Under the pieces are notes generated by a model that did no database searches, was not told the DNA's origin, and saw only the letters and a list, made by a program, of their open reading frames with translations. Made by a program: the position numbers and the translations under genes. DNA of 64,000 bases from Trichopria drosophilae (Eukaryota > Arthropoda > Insecta > Hymenoptera > Diapriidae), in NCBI GenBank assembly GCA_030407085.1, contig CM059586.1, positions 100,453,501 through 100,517,500 on the forward strand. Reading direction: 5' to 3'. Shown one piece after another: positions 27,776 to 38,335 of this stretch (the stretch's first letter is position 1; every line of letters begins with the position of its first letter).

Positions 27776-28277
27776 AACTGGACATTTTTCTCAGTGTATA
27801 TCGTTTTGCAAAAAGCAAAGAATTTCTGAAGAAACCCGTGATTTTAGTGTACATTATTACAGATATGCCAAAACAATAGGGAGCTCATTAATTCAAAATA
27901 AATTTAGAAAACACATGTGATGTTACATACTTTGAGTGTGCATCATTGGAAACAAATTCTAAATTTCTTACAATGAAAGTTCAATTCTTTATGGGGTGAC
28001 AATTGAGACTTCTCTTTAAGAGTGAATTTTCACACTGTGTTGAGTAAGTTTTCACTCCATAAAGAGTGAGTCTTCACTCGTTAAGATTCGTGATTTACTC
28101 TTATACTACAGTGATTCACTTTTCACTTTAGACAGAAAGTTTCATTCCAAAAAATATAGATTTTTATTTATTATTATTATTTATTATTATTAGTTATATT
28201 GAAAATAAATAATACAATAACGATAAAGACTGATCAGAAACAAATACGCAGCCCAAAAATCTTAAAATAATAAAATA
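27776..28277. other. Intergenic with clustered AGTGA motifs and an ATT microsatellite
   Basis: AGTGA or TCACT occurs many times between about 28020 and 28135 in both orientations (for example AAGAGTGAATTTTCAC and AAAGAGTGAGTCTTCACTC). A short TTA/TTATT microsatellite follows at about 28163-28196. No gene. Confidence 0.4.
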
Positions 28278-28537
28278 TTTGTTTAGTCCCGGTTTAATTG
28301 CGTCTCGTTATATTTACGTTCCAGCATATTTGCCTGGTTTCATCTCGTTATATTTACCAGTTGCCGCTCTCTTTTTCCCCCACCTTTCGGGATGGGGACT
28401 CGTGAAGAGCCTACTGTGGCATCACGAACATAACGCGACTGAGTGGGAGAAGCGACGCTCCCCTTCTTTTGGTAAATATAACGAGACGAGAAGGGTAGGC
28501 GAGGAACCGAGTGGGTAAATATACCGGGACTTTACTA
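28278..28537 (+). mobile_element. 260-bp TA-flanked MITE, copy 1
   Basis: The copy shares its whole length with those at 31495-31758 (reversed) and 57995-58266. It ends in a diverged version of the family's terminal repeat (TAGTCCCGG / CCGGGACTTTACTA) and is flanked by TA. Inside both ends the phrase TCGTTATATTTAC recurs in opposite orientation. It is much more GC-rich than the host DNA and has no transposase. The short frame at 28279-28518 is incidental. Confidence 0.8.
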
Positions 28538-28539
28538 TA

Positions 28540-30511
28540 CATTATAATGTTCAAATACAGTGAACTTATATGATACTGTGTAATTATTAGGGTATTGTTT
28601 AATGGCCAAGTATTCTCAAGACACCATCTGAAATTGTTATTATCGATTTTTCAGCGTTGCAGTCAAATACGATTTTGTATAATCTATGTCTAATTCACCT
28701 CTCAAAATTATGCTTTTAACCACATTTACTATTAATTTTTTGACAGTATCGCAAAAGACATTAAAAAATTTAAGATACTATTACTTGAATGTTTTAAATG
28801 TATGCCCGACGATATATCTCGTTATAAATAAGAAAATTTAAAGTCGTCCTTTCAGCATACTGTGCTAGCATCTATCATCGCACGTGTTCAGAATACTGTA
28901 TATATTGTGGAGTGAACATGAGTTTAAATCTTACTAACTGTACCTCAAATTCAGTCGTTTTAAAAAATTCACATGAAAGACTATGTCTGACATATTCTGA
29001 ACGCGTAATGTAATTGTGCACGTAAATCATGTGCATAATGGTACTTACAAAATATGGGCAGAAACTCTGCTTAGTATGAAATAAGCATACCTTTCCGTAT
29101 GGCATTTTTGATATTATCAAGGCGAGGGTTCGTTTTACATATGTTATAATATTTACTACTGTATTATAGTATATTATGTAACAAGAGCGCAACTACCGAT
29201 CTTCAACGAGTTTTCATCTTTCGCTATTTCAGATGGGTAAAAATAATTCATTTTCTTATCAATGAATACAAAATAATAATTTTGATTTTTGTTATTCTTA
29301 TTTACGAGTTGAACTTATATTTGATGAAAACGAATTAGGTGTTAAATAAAATTTTAAAAAGAGTGTATAATCCGACCACCTGTAGAATGAATAAACTTTT
29401 AGGTAGAATCGATGGGACTCAAATGAACAATCTGACACGTAGTCAAATATATTACGTACTTTTAAAATTGCAGTGTAAAATGACAAGGCATCGATATATT
29501 TGCACTTATTGGTGCTTCAAAATTAAATGCGGTTGTTCTATACTACTTCAAAAAATTACATTTTATACATTAGCATATACTTACTTACGAAATACAGAAT
29601 GTCTGATAATAAATTATTTATAATGACAGTGATGCTAAAATGCTAGTAAAACATATTTTACACTTGCGGAAGAGCACCGGCATTCTATCGATTTCTAAAT
29701 TGTCAGGAGTAATGTGTTTTCAAAGGTCAAACCAACGAGTTTGACACGAGGCAAAGTTTTCTCGTTTGTTTTGACTTTCATCTCATCCCAGTTCGGGTCG
29801 TTCGAAAGTCCTTAATTCGGTTAATTAAAACTTTTAAATCGCTAGGAAAATAATAAAAATAAATAATTTCCACTGATATAATAATATTTACTAAATTGTA
29901 GTATTAAATAATTTATTATTTTAATGGCTTTGTTTAACACAGAGTAAATACATCACATTTAATTTCTATTCTGTTATTTTAATGGACGGGGGATAAACAA
30001 GTTCACGTTTTTCAAAATTGTTTACAATAATAAAAAAAAATAGAAAATATACTATTTGCAGGTGAGAAAATATATTTTTGAAATTACAATTTTTATTAGA
30101 TTTTATTTGCAAAAATATGTAAAAATAATACTGTTTTTGAATGTATTTTGATTTTTGTTCTTAAACGTTGCTACTGTTGATCATCGATATGATTTCTTAA
30201 TTTCAAGATGGCGGATCCAAGATGCCGGTAGTAAAATATTAATTATTCATAGATTTTTTGTGCTTTTCATTAGCACCTATTTTCTGGGTCGATAATAACC
30301 AATTTTTGGTCAGATACGAACAATTAAAAGTGGCCTCTATAACCTTAAAGTACGCTAATGAAATAAATTCATTATTCTAAGCTAAATTCAATAAAAAATC
30401 TTCTGATGCAATCTTGTTAGTTGAGGGGGATTTTGAGCATTCGTTCTGAAACATTTTCCTATTCGTTTATTTCGTAAAAAATCTCCCTAAATTAATAACA
30501 CTATAGTCTAA
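28540..30511. other. AT-rich sequence, no gene seen
   Basis: A reversed piece of the dispersed CCGCCATTTTGAA family may lie near 30200-30245 (AAGATGGCGGATCC). Otherwise no structure is visible. Confidence 0.4.
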
Positions 30512-30906
30512 GGGCGTGTGCACACTGACAGCGAATCGCGAAAAGCGGCAAGCGAAATGTAAAAAAATTTTATAATAATAAAAGTCGATATTTTGATATT
30601 GCTGTTTAAAAATATTGATATTTACTTGTTTTTTCAGATTTTTATACATAGTCTTGTAATTCTGACGATTTACTTCCTAATTTTTATGTTTCGCTTACCA
30701 GGGCGGGTAACCTCGAAATACAACAAGCGAATTACGATTAACGGTAAGCGGATCGCACATAATGGCAAATTAAACGAGCAGAATTAAATAATATAAAAAT
30801 CTATACACGTGTGAAGAAAAATATCGATAAATACATTTTATTATTGTAAACTTGGGTATATTTCGCTTGCCGCATTTCGCGATTCTCTGACAGTGTGCAC
30901 GCGCCC
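30512..30906. mobile_element. PIF/Harbinger-type MITE (TAA target duplication)
   Basis: The termini are GGGCGTGTGCACACTGACAG and the complementary CTGTCAGTGTGCACGCGCCC-type end. They are followed inward by AATCGCGAAA and GCGGCAAGCGAAAT in inverted orientation, giving TIRs of about 50 bp. TAA lies immediately outside both ends (30509-30511 and 30907-30909), the TWA duplication expected of PIF/Harbinger. The 395-bp body is AT-rich and non-coding. Confidence 0.85.
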
Positions 30907-30909
30907 TAA

Positions 30910-31494
30910 GGTGTTTTCTTATTAATTGCACTATTTCTGATATAAGAAATATCCCTATATTTTTATGGTGTAATGATGGAACACAAATCATCAGCCCTAT
31001 AGAATGTTTTTCTTTCTTTGTTTCCATTTTTTAATTACACAATTTATAAATAAATATAAACTATCTTTAATTACAAACACCATCTATATTATCGTCATCT
31101 ACTACATAAAACAGTGCATCTTTGTTTATGTTATTATTGTTAAACTACAGAAAATACAGTAAAAAGCTAGGATGCAACGTCGATAAATAGATACATCAAG
31201 TGCAAAATTAGGCCATATTTTAACCAAAGTTTACTTACACAAACATATATGAAAAATGCACAATTAGATTCGAAATGGTGTTCTTTTTTTTGCTAAAGTA
31301 GTCAAACCGGTAATTTCTCAAAATATTTCTCAAATACTTCAAAAAAGTACTCTTTGTACATGAGAAATAAAAGATTAAGTCGAGATAAACCTCTTGTTAG
31401 GATAGCTCTCAAACGGAGGACAAATTTTGTTTCAATAATGTACGATTTTCTTAGACATTTCTAATAAACAAAATCAGAAAATTATATTATAATA
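30910..31494. other. AT-rich sequence, no gene seen
   Basis: Nothing recognisable. Confidence 0.5.
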
Positions 31495-31758
31495 TAGTAG
31501 AGTACGGGTATATTTACCCACTCGATTCCACGCTTTCCCCTACCGTTTCATTATATTTACCAAAAGAAGGGGAGCGTCACTTCTCCCCCTCTTCTCAGTT
31601 GCGTTATGTTCATGACGTCACAGCAGGCCCTTCCTGAGGCCCAAGACCGCAAGGTGGGGGAAAAACAGAGAGGCAACAGGTAAGTATAACGAGACGGAAC
31701 CGGCCAAATATGCTGGGACATAAATATAGCGAGATGCAATTACACCGGGACTCTGCTG
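31495..31758 (-). mobile_element. 260-bp TA-flanked MITE, copy 2
   Basis: It is the reverse complement of copies 1 and 3. The right end reads CCGGGACTCTGCTG, the left TAGTAGAGTACGGG, with TA on both sides (31493-31494, 31759-31760). The central AAAAGAAGGGGAGCGTC and the CGTTATATTTAC-type subterminal repeats match the other copies. Confidence 0.85.
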
Positions 31759-31760
31759 TA

Positions 31761-32350
31761 TTGGGTCGTCTTTACTATTTAATATTTTCTAGTAAACTCA
31801 TATTTATTAAATACCAACAACAAATTTTTTTCAGCATATGTACAAACAAATTTTCGGAAAATAATTGTCCATAAAATTATTAAAATGATAATAATAATTA
31901 CCTGTTTACATATATAATTCTAAGATATTGAAGATTGAGGATATTTACATAAGCGAATTTCTAAAAAAAATCATTAAAAACTATTACGTTTACTGTAGTT
32001 ATCTACCGATAACAATACTAGTCTTTACTCTTTTTTCAAATAAATTTTTACAAAGTCATTATCAAAATGTAGAAACATTAGTAAAGTATAGAAATATATG
32101 CATCGAATGGCAAAAATTTAATAATCAATTTATTATCAACATTACAATATTATATTCTAATAAAATTAATTTGATATGTACAGTTCTTATTTTTATCAAA
32201 AGCAGATTTTCAGTACAAAGTTCACATTAAAAAGTCTCTAAAAAGTATACAGTTAAAAAATTATAAGAATAAGTGAATACGTACATAAATGAAGCTTATC
32301 AAACTACGTGGTCAAACGTAGTTAAAATGTTTAAAATGTATCCGTTGTGT
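31761..32350. other. AT-rich sequence; possible poly(A) signal for the minus strand
   Basis: The only item of note is AATAAA on the minus strand at 32129-32134, about 220 bases beyond the stop codon of the exon at 32351-32448. The 100-codon plus-strand frame at 31928-32230 has chance-like composition. Confidence 0.35.
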
Positions 32351-32448
32351 TTAATTGCAGCATTTTAACGCAATTAAAGCGTTGAGTTTAGCTCTTAAAC
32401 TTCCAGGCCGTACATAGGGAATCGGTTGCGAATCTGGAACTTCATCCT
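32351..32448 (-). CDS. Likely terminal coding exon, possibly an alternative 3' end of the gene at 38.3-46.3 kb
   Basis: On the minus strand a strong acceptor (TTGTGTTTTCGCAG|AG) opens a frame whose 31 complete codons read D-E-V-P-D-S-Q-P-I-P-Y-V-R-P-G-S-L-R and then an Ala/Leu/Lys-rich helix before the stop. Codon choice and base composition stand out from the AT-rich flanks. The exon needs one base from the preceding exon to complete its first codon. A GT donor inside the upstream exon (TTTTTCCG|GTAAAAG, cut after 38452) supplies exactly that phase, giving a Glu codon. That donor is only moderate and a one-in-three phase match is weak evidence. The exon may belong to another gene. The protein family is not recognised. 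Confidence 0.45.
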
Positions 32449-33079
32449 CTGCGAAAACACAATAATGTACAAAATATTTATAATGAAAATTAACAATCGA
32501 AATAATAAAATACAATAAAATAAAGAGCAATTGGAGCAAAATAATCATAAACCGCAACAATATACAAAAATTCTAAATATAAAAAAAAACTAATAATAAT
32601 TACCTATAAAAAGTATACCTACACCATTAACACTTTAGAAAACCAATGTATACAACCGATAACAACGAAATTGAAAAAAAAATATTTCTGAAATCGCATT
32701 TCTATTCTTTTGAATTCTCGTTCCATTATAAACGGGTTTTACGGTTATTTTTCATATTTCGACAACAAGTACTCACTTTCTTCAAATTTATGTGTACTTC
32801 AAAAAGTATACAATTTATATTTAATTTCAATGTTTCAGATTAGTAACTGACATTATCGACCGAGTCACTTTGAAGGGTTCAATATTCTTTCTCTTTAACG
32901 CACCACAAAAAATATAGCAGAAATGAACCAGCTGAAGAAAATCGAGCACTTTAAACATATATGCCCCCCCCCCCTCCCATCTCAACTTATTTTATACCCC
33001 ACAAGTTTTAAATGATTCATATGTAAATCAGTCCATGTTCCGCATTCGACATTTAAAAAAAAAACAGTTACTATAAAAA
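32449..33079. other. AT-rich sequence, no gene seen
   Basis: A C-rich run (about 32965-32980) just precedes the Jockey relic. The open frame at 32646-32843 is unrecognised and very AT-rich. Confidence 0.4.
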
Positions 33080-34300
33080 CAATGGCTGCCCTTTTGGATG
33101 AAATAGTAAAGGATGGATGTGAATTAAAATTGGAAATTAGCAGTTTAAAGAACAATTAAAAGTCGCATAAAAGTATATTCAAGTTACTGCAACGCAATAG
33201 GAAACTACTGAAACACAAAGAAGTTATTTAGTCATCACTCTTTTCAAACGAAACAGAATAGGAATTTCCGAATTATCTTAAAAGAACTACACCCATCAAC
33301 TAATATTGATCTTCTTATTCCAGAGCTCACATAAATCCTGTTCTACATTGAGTGACAAAACAAAAAACTCCGGGTTTTCATATGGTCGTGCTGTCAAACA
33401 ATAACAATAAAGAAATCGACAAGGTCGAATTCCTTCAAAACATCAAGAAATTAGAATCTAACCTCCTCATACAAGAAAAGAATAGTGCAATGTATAAGAT
33501 GCCACTGGTATGGCTACACTAAATCTTACTGTACCAGGTAACCTTAATGTGTGAAATATGGATTAAATCACTTAACTACTCCATGTACAAAGAGTGAGAT
33601 ACCAAAGCTAAATATGTTTTATGCGAGATGTGTAGTGTATATATAAGGATATCCAAAACAAGAAATTCCCATCGCTTAAACCTAAAAAACATTATCAAAA
33701 AGTATAACAACAGCAGGAACTTCAAGAAGATGAAAATCAACAGCATGCACCAAATCGTGTTGGAGCTAACACTTCATATGCACAGGTGTTTGGAGACAAT
33801 AACCATTGAACTGAAACTGGAAGTAGTTTATGCATAATGTCCGAACCTAACAGTAATATGTTAGAAAATATATTGGACATATGAATAAAATCATGGAATT
33901 GATGGACAAGCTGTTCGACCCCATAATGACACTAGAGACCAAAAATCATCAGCTTAAAAAAGAATGGAGAAAACATACCTGTATGAAAAGAAAGCAACTA
34001 AGACTACAATTTTCAAAAATGTATTGGCCACTTGGACGAAATTCTCCGTTATTCTTGGAAAATGAAGTGTTAATACTATACATGACAATTGTAAAACCCG
34101 TATGGACCTACGAAATACATGCCAAGCTCAGCCAAAGACTCCATGTTTCAGATTGTTTCTAAGAAATATCATTCAAGTAGCTGAAAGAAAACTCGTCGAT
34201 AATGAAGCAGTCGGCAATAATGAGGCAAATAATGAAGATATTTACGAACAGAGAGAATGTTGTGAAATATGTTGTGAAGAGCAACTGTAGCTGTGTTGCT
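33080..34300 (+). pseudogene. Jockey-clade non-LTR retrotransposon, internally deleted and decayed
   Basis: Successive frames read like a Jockey-type element with most of ORF2 missing. At 33491-33595 a Gag zinc-knuckle region is visible: C-I-R-C-H-W-Y-G-Y-T-K-S-Y-C, then C-V-K-Y-G-L-N-H-L-T-T-P-C. One His and one Cys have mutated to Tyr, and an in-frame stop separates the two. The following K-K-F-P-S-L-K-P-K-K and T-S-Y-A-Q-V are typical of the Gag C-terminal region. Around 34020-34125 the reverse-transcriptase thumb appears: L-G-R-N-S-P-L-x-L-E-N and I-V-K-P-V-W-T-Y. Endonuclease and the catalytic RT core are absent, and several frameshifts and stops confirm a dead copy. Confidence 0.75.
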
Positions 34301-34413
34301 GTTCAAGCAAGAAATATGCCATCTAAAGGAACACAGGTTTCCTTTATTTCTAGGTTAGCAATCTGATCACAACAATCATTAATTAACAAAGAATTGGTCA
34401 GCTCGAGAACATA

Positions 34414-34690
34414 TTGAAACTGAATGTTATAAATGAACTTTTGATTAAGCCGTCTAAGATTCTGTTCCCTCCTTTTACGACGAAACTCGGTTTGATGAAA
34501 CACTTTGTAGAAGCTTTATCAAGCTTGAAATTGAAACAAGGTGACTTTAATAGCCCTCAAATTTTCGAGACGTGTGCAGATGAAAAATTTATAGCTGCAA
34601 AAAATGCCAAAAAACGAGATGAATGGCTGAGCTTCAAGAATGTGATTGGAACTTTCTTAGGCAATCATAAAAGTGAAACTGTGATCTGAT
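34414..34690 (+). pseudogene. Fragment of a recurrent, transposon-associated arthropod ORF family
   Basis: The frame contains L-G-L-M-K-H-F-V-E-A-L, then D-F-N-S-P-Q-I and, near the end, E-W-L-S-F-K-N-V-I-G-T-F-L-G-N-H-K. I recall this order, (P-P)xxxKLGLxKxFVKAL ... F-x-G-P-Q-I ... W-x-S-F-K-x-V-x-x-x-F-L-G-N-x-K, from numerous uncharacterised insect and cnidarian proteins that occur in high copy. Compared with that pattern about 20 residues between the first two blocks are missing. No function is known to me. It lies directly after the Jockey relic but on its own frame. Confidence 0.5.
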
Positions 34691-35397
34691 TGGCTATCTG
34701 TGATCTGTTATGGACAATTTAGTGCATATTTTTTAGACAACCGGAAACTTTTTTTTTAATTCAAACGTCAACGATCTCGGTAAACAAGGACAAACGAAAA
34801 TGTCTCCATCTCCCTCCAATTTTTTCAGTTTTAGGGATAATACTCATCCAACCTAAATGTATTTCTAACGTTAAATAAAGAAAAAGAATCAGTAGTATGT
34901 AATAGGCGGTATTATACATCTACTCCATTGGGATCTGATATTTGGCGGTGGTGTCGACAAATTTTCAAGCTTTCAACCGCCATATTGGCCGATAGCCCAA
35001 TCATCTTTGTCCTAATGCAAGCTTTGAGTAGTTTGACAAACATCCACAATCAAATATCAAATTCCAATAAGCAAAAGCCATTTTGAAATACTTATAAAAT
35101 GGCCATTTCAATTCATATTTATTAATTAATACATCAAGCCCAACGTTTTGACCTATCTACGAAGTCCTCGTCAGGAGTATCTATTAAAAGTATTTTAAAT
35201 AAATATGATGGATTGTTTATTAATTTGCATTTCATAGATATTCTTCAGATCTTAATAACTCTCTTACCATTTCTGCCTCGTAACCTTTTGTACTCCATTT
35301 TTTTCTAGAAGCTTCTGGCCAAAATGGACAGAAAGTTTTCCACGCATGCCTGCTTTCCAGAATAGTACGTTTCATACAAAGGGAGTAAAATAGAGGT
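34691..35397. other. Intergenic, no gene seen
   Basis: The sequence is moderately AT-rich, with a patch near 34960-35020 (AACCGCCATATTGGCCGATA) that may be a repeat remnant. Confidence 0.4.
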
Positions 35398-35628
35398 TTA
35401 CGCCCATGACGCGATCAATATTTTTCTATTGAAAAGACGCAAAAATGGCAAAATTATTGATATTGCATTCTTCATTGCATTCCATCTAGATATGTGAATG
35501 TTGTCGATGTCCTCATATTTGAAACATTCAGTTGGCAAGTGGTCTGCGGTATCAGTGTTTCGGCACCAACATTGATCTAATACTTTTATCAATACCAATC
35601 CTATATTTCTAGCTTTGAAAGTTTCCAT
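35398..35628 (-). pseudogene. Probable C-terminal end of a non-LTR retrotransposon ORF2
   Basis: The 76-codon minus-strand frame contains C-W-C-R-N-T-D-T-A-D-H-L-P-T-E-C-F-K-Y-E. That resembles the terminal Cys-His knuckle (CxxC...H....C.KYE) found after the reverse transcriptase in many arthropod non-LTR elements. The first CxxC spacing is damaged. No other domain of the parent element is next to it, so it is an orphan fragment. Confidence 0.4.
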
Positions 35629-36234
35629 GGTGGGACAAAACCTTTCATGCCCAGGAATTTGTTGTAATTAATTTCTCTTTCAGGTGTTTTCGAATGTCTG
35701 GATTATTTTTTGTCCCCTTTATCCACTTTGTTACCTCGCTTTGTCTAGTTCCACGTCACTTGTCAGGTATAATATAATAATCGGTACACTAGGGTTCGAT
35801 AATCAGTCCATTCATCTTCCTATTCTCTCAATTTGAAACAGTGAAAAGTTCACTACTTCAATCAAAGAATGGCTGTCACTCTGAATCAGTGGTTCCAGAA
35901 AAGTTATACATTTACTTTACATCATGAGTTGTCTCAACGTTCTAGAGGCTTAAATGACTCAATGCTTCGAAATGTATTTTTTCTGCTGCAAATAGGATAC
36001 ATTAGAACATGTCTTTTATGTTATCTGTTAGTAGATAATTTGAAAAACATTTTAAAAATAATTTGATCTACAGATTACATATAATATATGCGCTTTTTCG
36101 GTCAAGGATAATACATAATTATTGACACACTCAGAAAAGTTTTGGTCAGAATCGTTTGATTAAGACGGTTCGAGTTATTTTAATCCTGGCTAACACTGAC
36201 TGGACATAGGCTAAAGTACACGACATTTGTGAAA
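35629..36234. other. Intergenic, no gene seen
   Basis: No supportable feature; the 65-codon frame at 35869-36066 is unrecognised. Confidence 0.4.
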
Positions 36235-37010
36235 GACGTCGGGGTGGTCTCAATCCAATAAGCTTAGCTGGAAGCAACATCTCAGGAAATGCGGCAGGAT
36301 CACGGCTGCTCTGTGGCAGATGAGACAGGCTATAGGTACCAACTGAGGCATAAATCCAACTCCAATGCTACAGATTTATGTGGCCATACTGAAGTCAAGG
36401 TTGGTGTACGCGTCCATGCTAGTTACGCCCGCTAAGGATCTGCAGAAATTCAGAGGATTCATAGTCAGAAGCATTACCGGCGCCATGAAATCTACTCCCA
36501 CAGCCGCTCTGGGAGTAATCCTTGACATCCAGTCGAAACCCCGTTAACGAATACCCTGTTTTCACCGCGCGCGCGGTCGCAGAATGGGTACAGGTTCCAG
36601 CGAGGGAAAAAAAGTTTGAGGTGGCGTGTCGATATTTTCTCCTCAAACATTCGTCAACAGAAATTTGAATGCATGGCGTGACCCGACCATATTCGTTAAC
36701 GGGGTTACGACTTTAGAACCTTTTTATAAAACCTTGAAGATGGAGCCCGCAAAGGCTTGGCGAAGGGTCAAAGCGAAGAATAGGCACAAAAATTGGAACA
36801 GAGGAGCAGGACCTATGGAAGCCCTTTTGAGGGTAGCATCTCAGATGAAATTGCAGATCAAACTTCACCACGTTATTTCTTTAATAAGAAATATCAAATC
36901 AGACTTCCCTCGAGACTGGTTAAGAAACCACGCTGCTCAAACGTATAAACTGGTTCACAGATGGATCTGTTGGAGAGCAGAGGAGGTGTGAGCAGAGTTA
37001 ATGGCTGTCA
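36235..37010 (+). pseudogene. LOA/I-type non-LTR retrotransposon fragment (RT thumb to RNase H start)
   Basis: The first part reads L-S-W-K-Q-H, A-A-L-W-Q-M-R-Q-A-I-G-T-N, then I-L-K-S-R-L-V-Y-A-S, and S-I-T-G-A-M-K-S-T-P-T-A-A-L. These match the post-catalytic RT region of LOA-like elements; the intact element at 49.8-55.9 kb has L-N-W-N-G-H, F-W-Q-C-R-R-A-L-G and R-K-S-T-P-T-I-A-M at the same places. After a small insertion (36537-36706) the frame resumes with a K-x-R-H-K-N-W-x-R-G-A-G-P stretch. W-F-T-D-G-S at 36951-36968 is the start of the RNase H domain with its first catalytic Asp. A stop and frameshifts show it is dead. It is not a piece of the intact copy but of a different element. 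Confidence 0.75.
36537..36706. mobile_element. ~170-bp MITE inside the retrotransposon fragment
   Basis: The ends are AACCCCGTTAACGAATA and its perfect complement TATTCGTTAACGGGGTT. The insert interrupts the LOA-like fragment: recognisable retroelement protein stops just before it and resumes just after. The interior has a GCGCGCGC stretch. A short duplication such as CGA may flank it but is not clear, so the superfamily is open. Confidence 0.7.
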
Positions 37011-37619
37011 ACCAATGCTGATACAAAACACTGTGTGATGACTATAGCCAATAACATTCTCTCTGAACTGAATATTATCAAACTATATACAAAAACAAAG
37101 TTATTGTGAATATCGTAGTCTAGCTAAATATTTCTATACTTTGTATCATCCTTGACCGAAAATAAAGCAAATTTCTATTGATGTTTCACATACGAAAAAG
37201 TACTCTTGAAATCTCTATAATAGAGCGTATGTTCCCTTTGAATCTAGAGTGCTTCCAATTCTATTTGACCCGTCAAATGCAATATTTCTTTTCAGTCTAA
37301 ATTGATATGTTATTAGTTTAGGTTCTCTTTACAGAATATCTGAATTGTTATGGTTGGACACACGCGATTACTCAGGACATTATCTGTTTTTATCAAAAGT
37401 AGATGTGCTGGAAAAATATAAAATAGGATAAGGTCGAAATGTTGTTTCTAACGAAATAAAGCGTTCTTTGTTCTGTTTGATACTTTCCAATTATATAGTC
37501 CCGTACAATTTGAAATATGATTCCTGAGAATCCCTGACAAAAGCTCTTTCTTTATTAGTCCATTATATAAACATATAATGTACACCGAATTGAAATTTTA
37601 AATATTTCAATCTATGTAC
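37011..37619. other. AT-rich sequence, no gene seen
   Basis: No supportable feature. Confidence 0.4.
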
Positions 37620-37768
37620 ACTGCAACCTCCCGAGTTGGTTCCTCTCCCACTAACCCGTCTCTAATAAATCGTGTGGGACATGACCATTAAATGGGAGGG
37701 ACATATCCCTGTGCAGAAGTGAGCAAATCCTAGTATAGGTCAAGTAGAGGAGTTGCACTGCAAGACAC
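37618..37768. mobile_element. Small pogo/Tigger-like MITE
   Basis: The left end TACACTGCAACCTCCCGAGT and the complement of the right end (TGCAGTGCAACTCCTCTACT) form imperfect inverted repeats. CAGTGCAACCTC-type ends are seen in pogo/Tigger elements. The body is about 110 bp and non-coding. Confidence 0.45.
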
Positions 37769-37770
37769 CG

Positions 37771-38335
37771 AGGCTCCGTGGTAGAGGTACGTCAAGGCTA
37801 TATTTTGTGATGGGTGGAAGTGGAGGGAAGATGTTAAATAGGACAATGACAACTTGTTGAATAAAATATCGAATAGGGCAGGGGTGCTGTATATCAAATA
37901 GGACTGGAAGCACTATTGTTTTCTTAAAGTTATACGGATGTAAATCAACCTCATAGCATACCTTGATAAGTTCGCAGAGGCTGTACGTTCCTGCAAGCTT
38001 CTGTACACAATAATCAAACACTTAAGCAGATATGTTTAAAGTGGGCTATATTTTTCAGCTGACACATTTTGTTAAACAAATTTATAGAACTAATTGATAT
38101 CAATACCTTGCGTTTCACGCGCAGACAATTTATTATAATATTAAGCTATAACTATTTATAACAATTGTAACAAAAATTATAACAATATAAATCTAACACC
38201 GTCGAGTTTTGTCTAACGACGTTATAAATCTTTCTTCCAACTTAATCCGTAAACGCGTCAACTTGATGCAGTTTAAATCTAATGTAAGACTGCTAAAAAA
38301 TACTGATATCCAACAAACTAATCGCGGGACACTCT
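37771..38335. other. 3' flank of the 38.3-46.3 kb gene
   Basis: A minus-strand AATAAA at 38129-38134 lies about 200 bases past the gene's stop codon and is a plausible poly(A) signal. A 93-codon minus-strand frame at 37740-38021 shows no motif. Confidence 0.4.

Noticed and set aside
28279..28518. 79-codon plus-strand ORF as a gene
   Set aside because: It lies entirely within a MITE that occurs three times in the window, and the other copies do not keep the frame.
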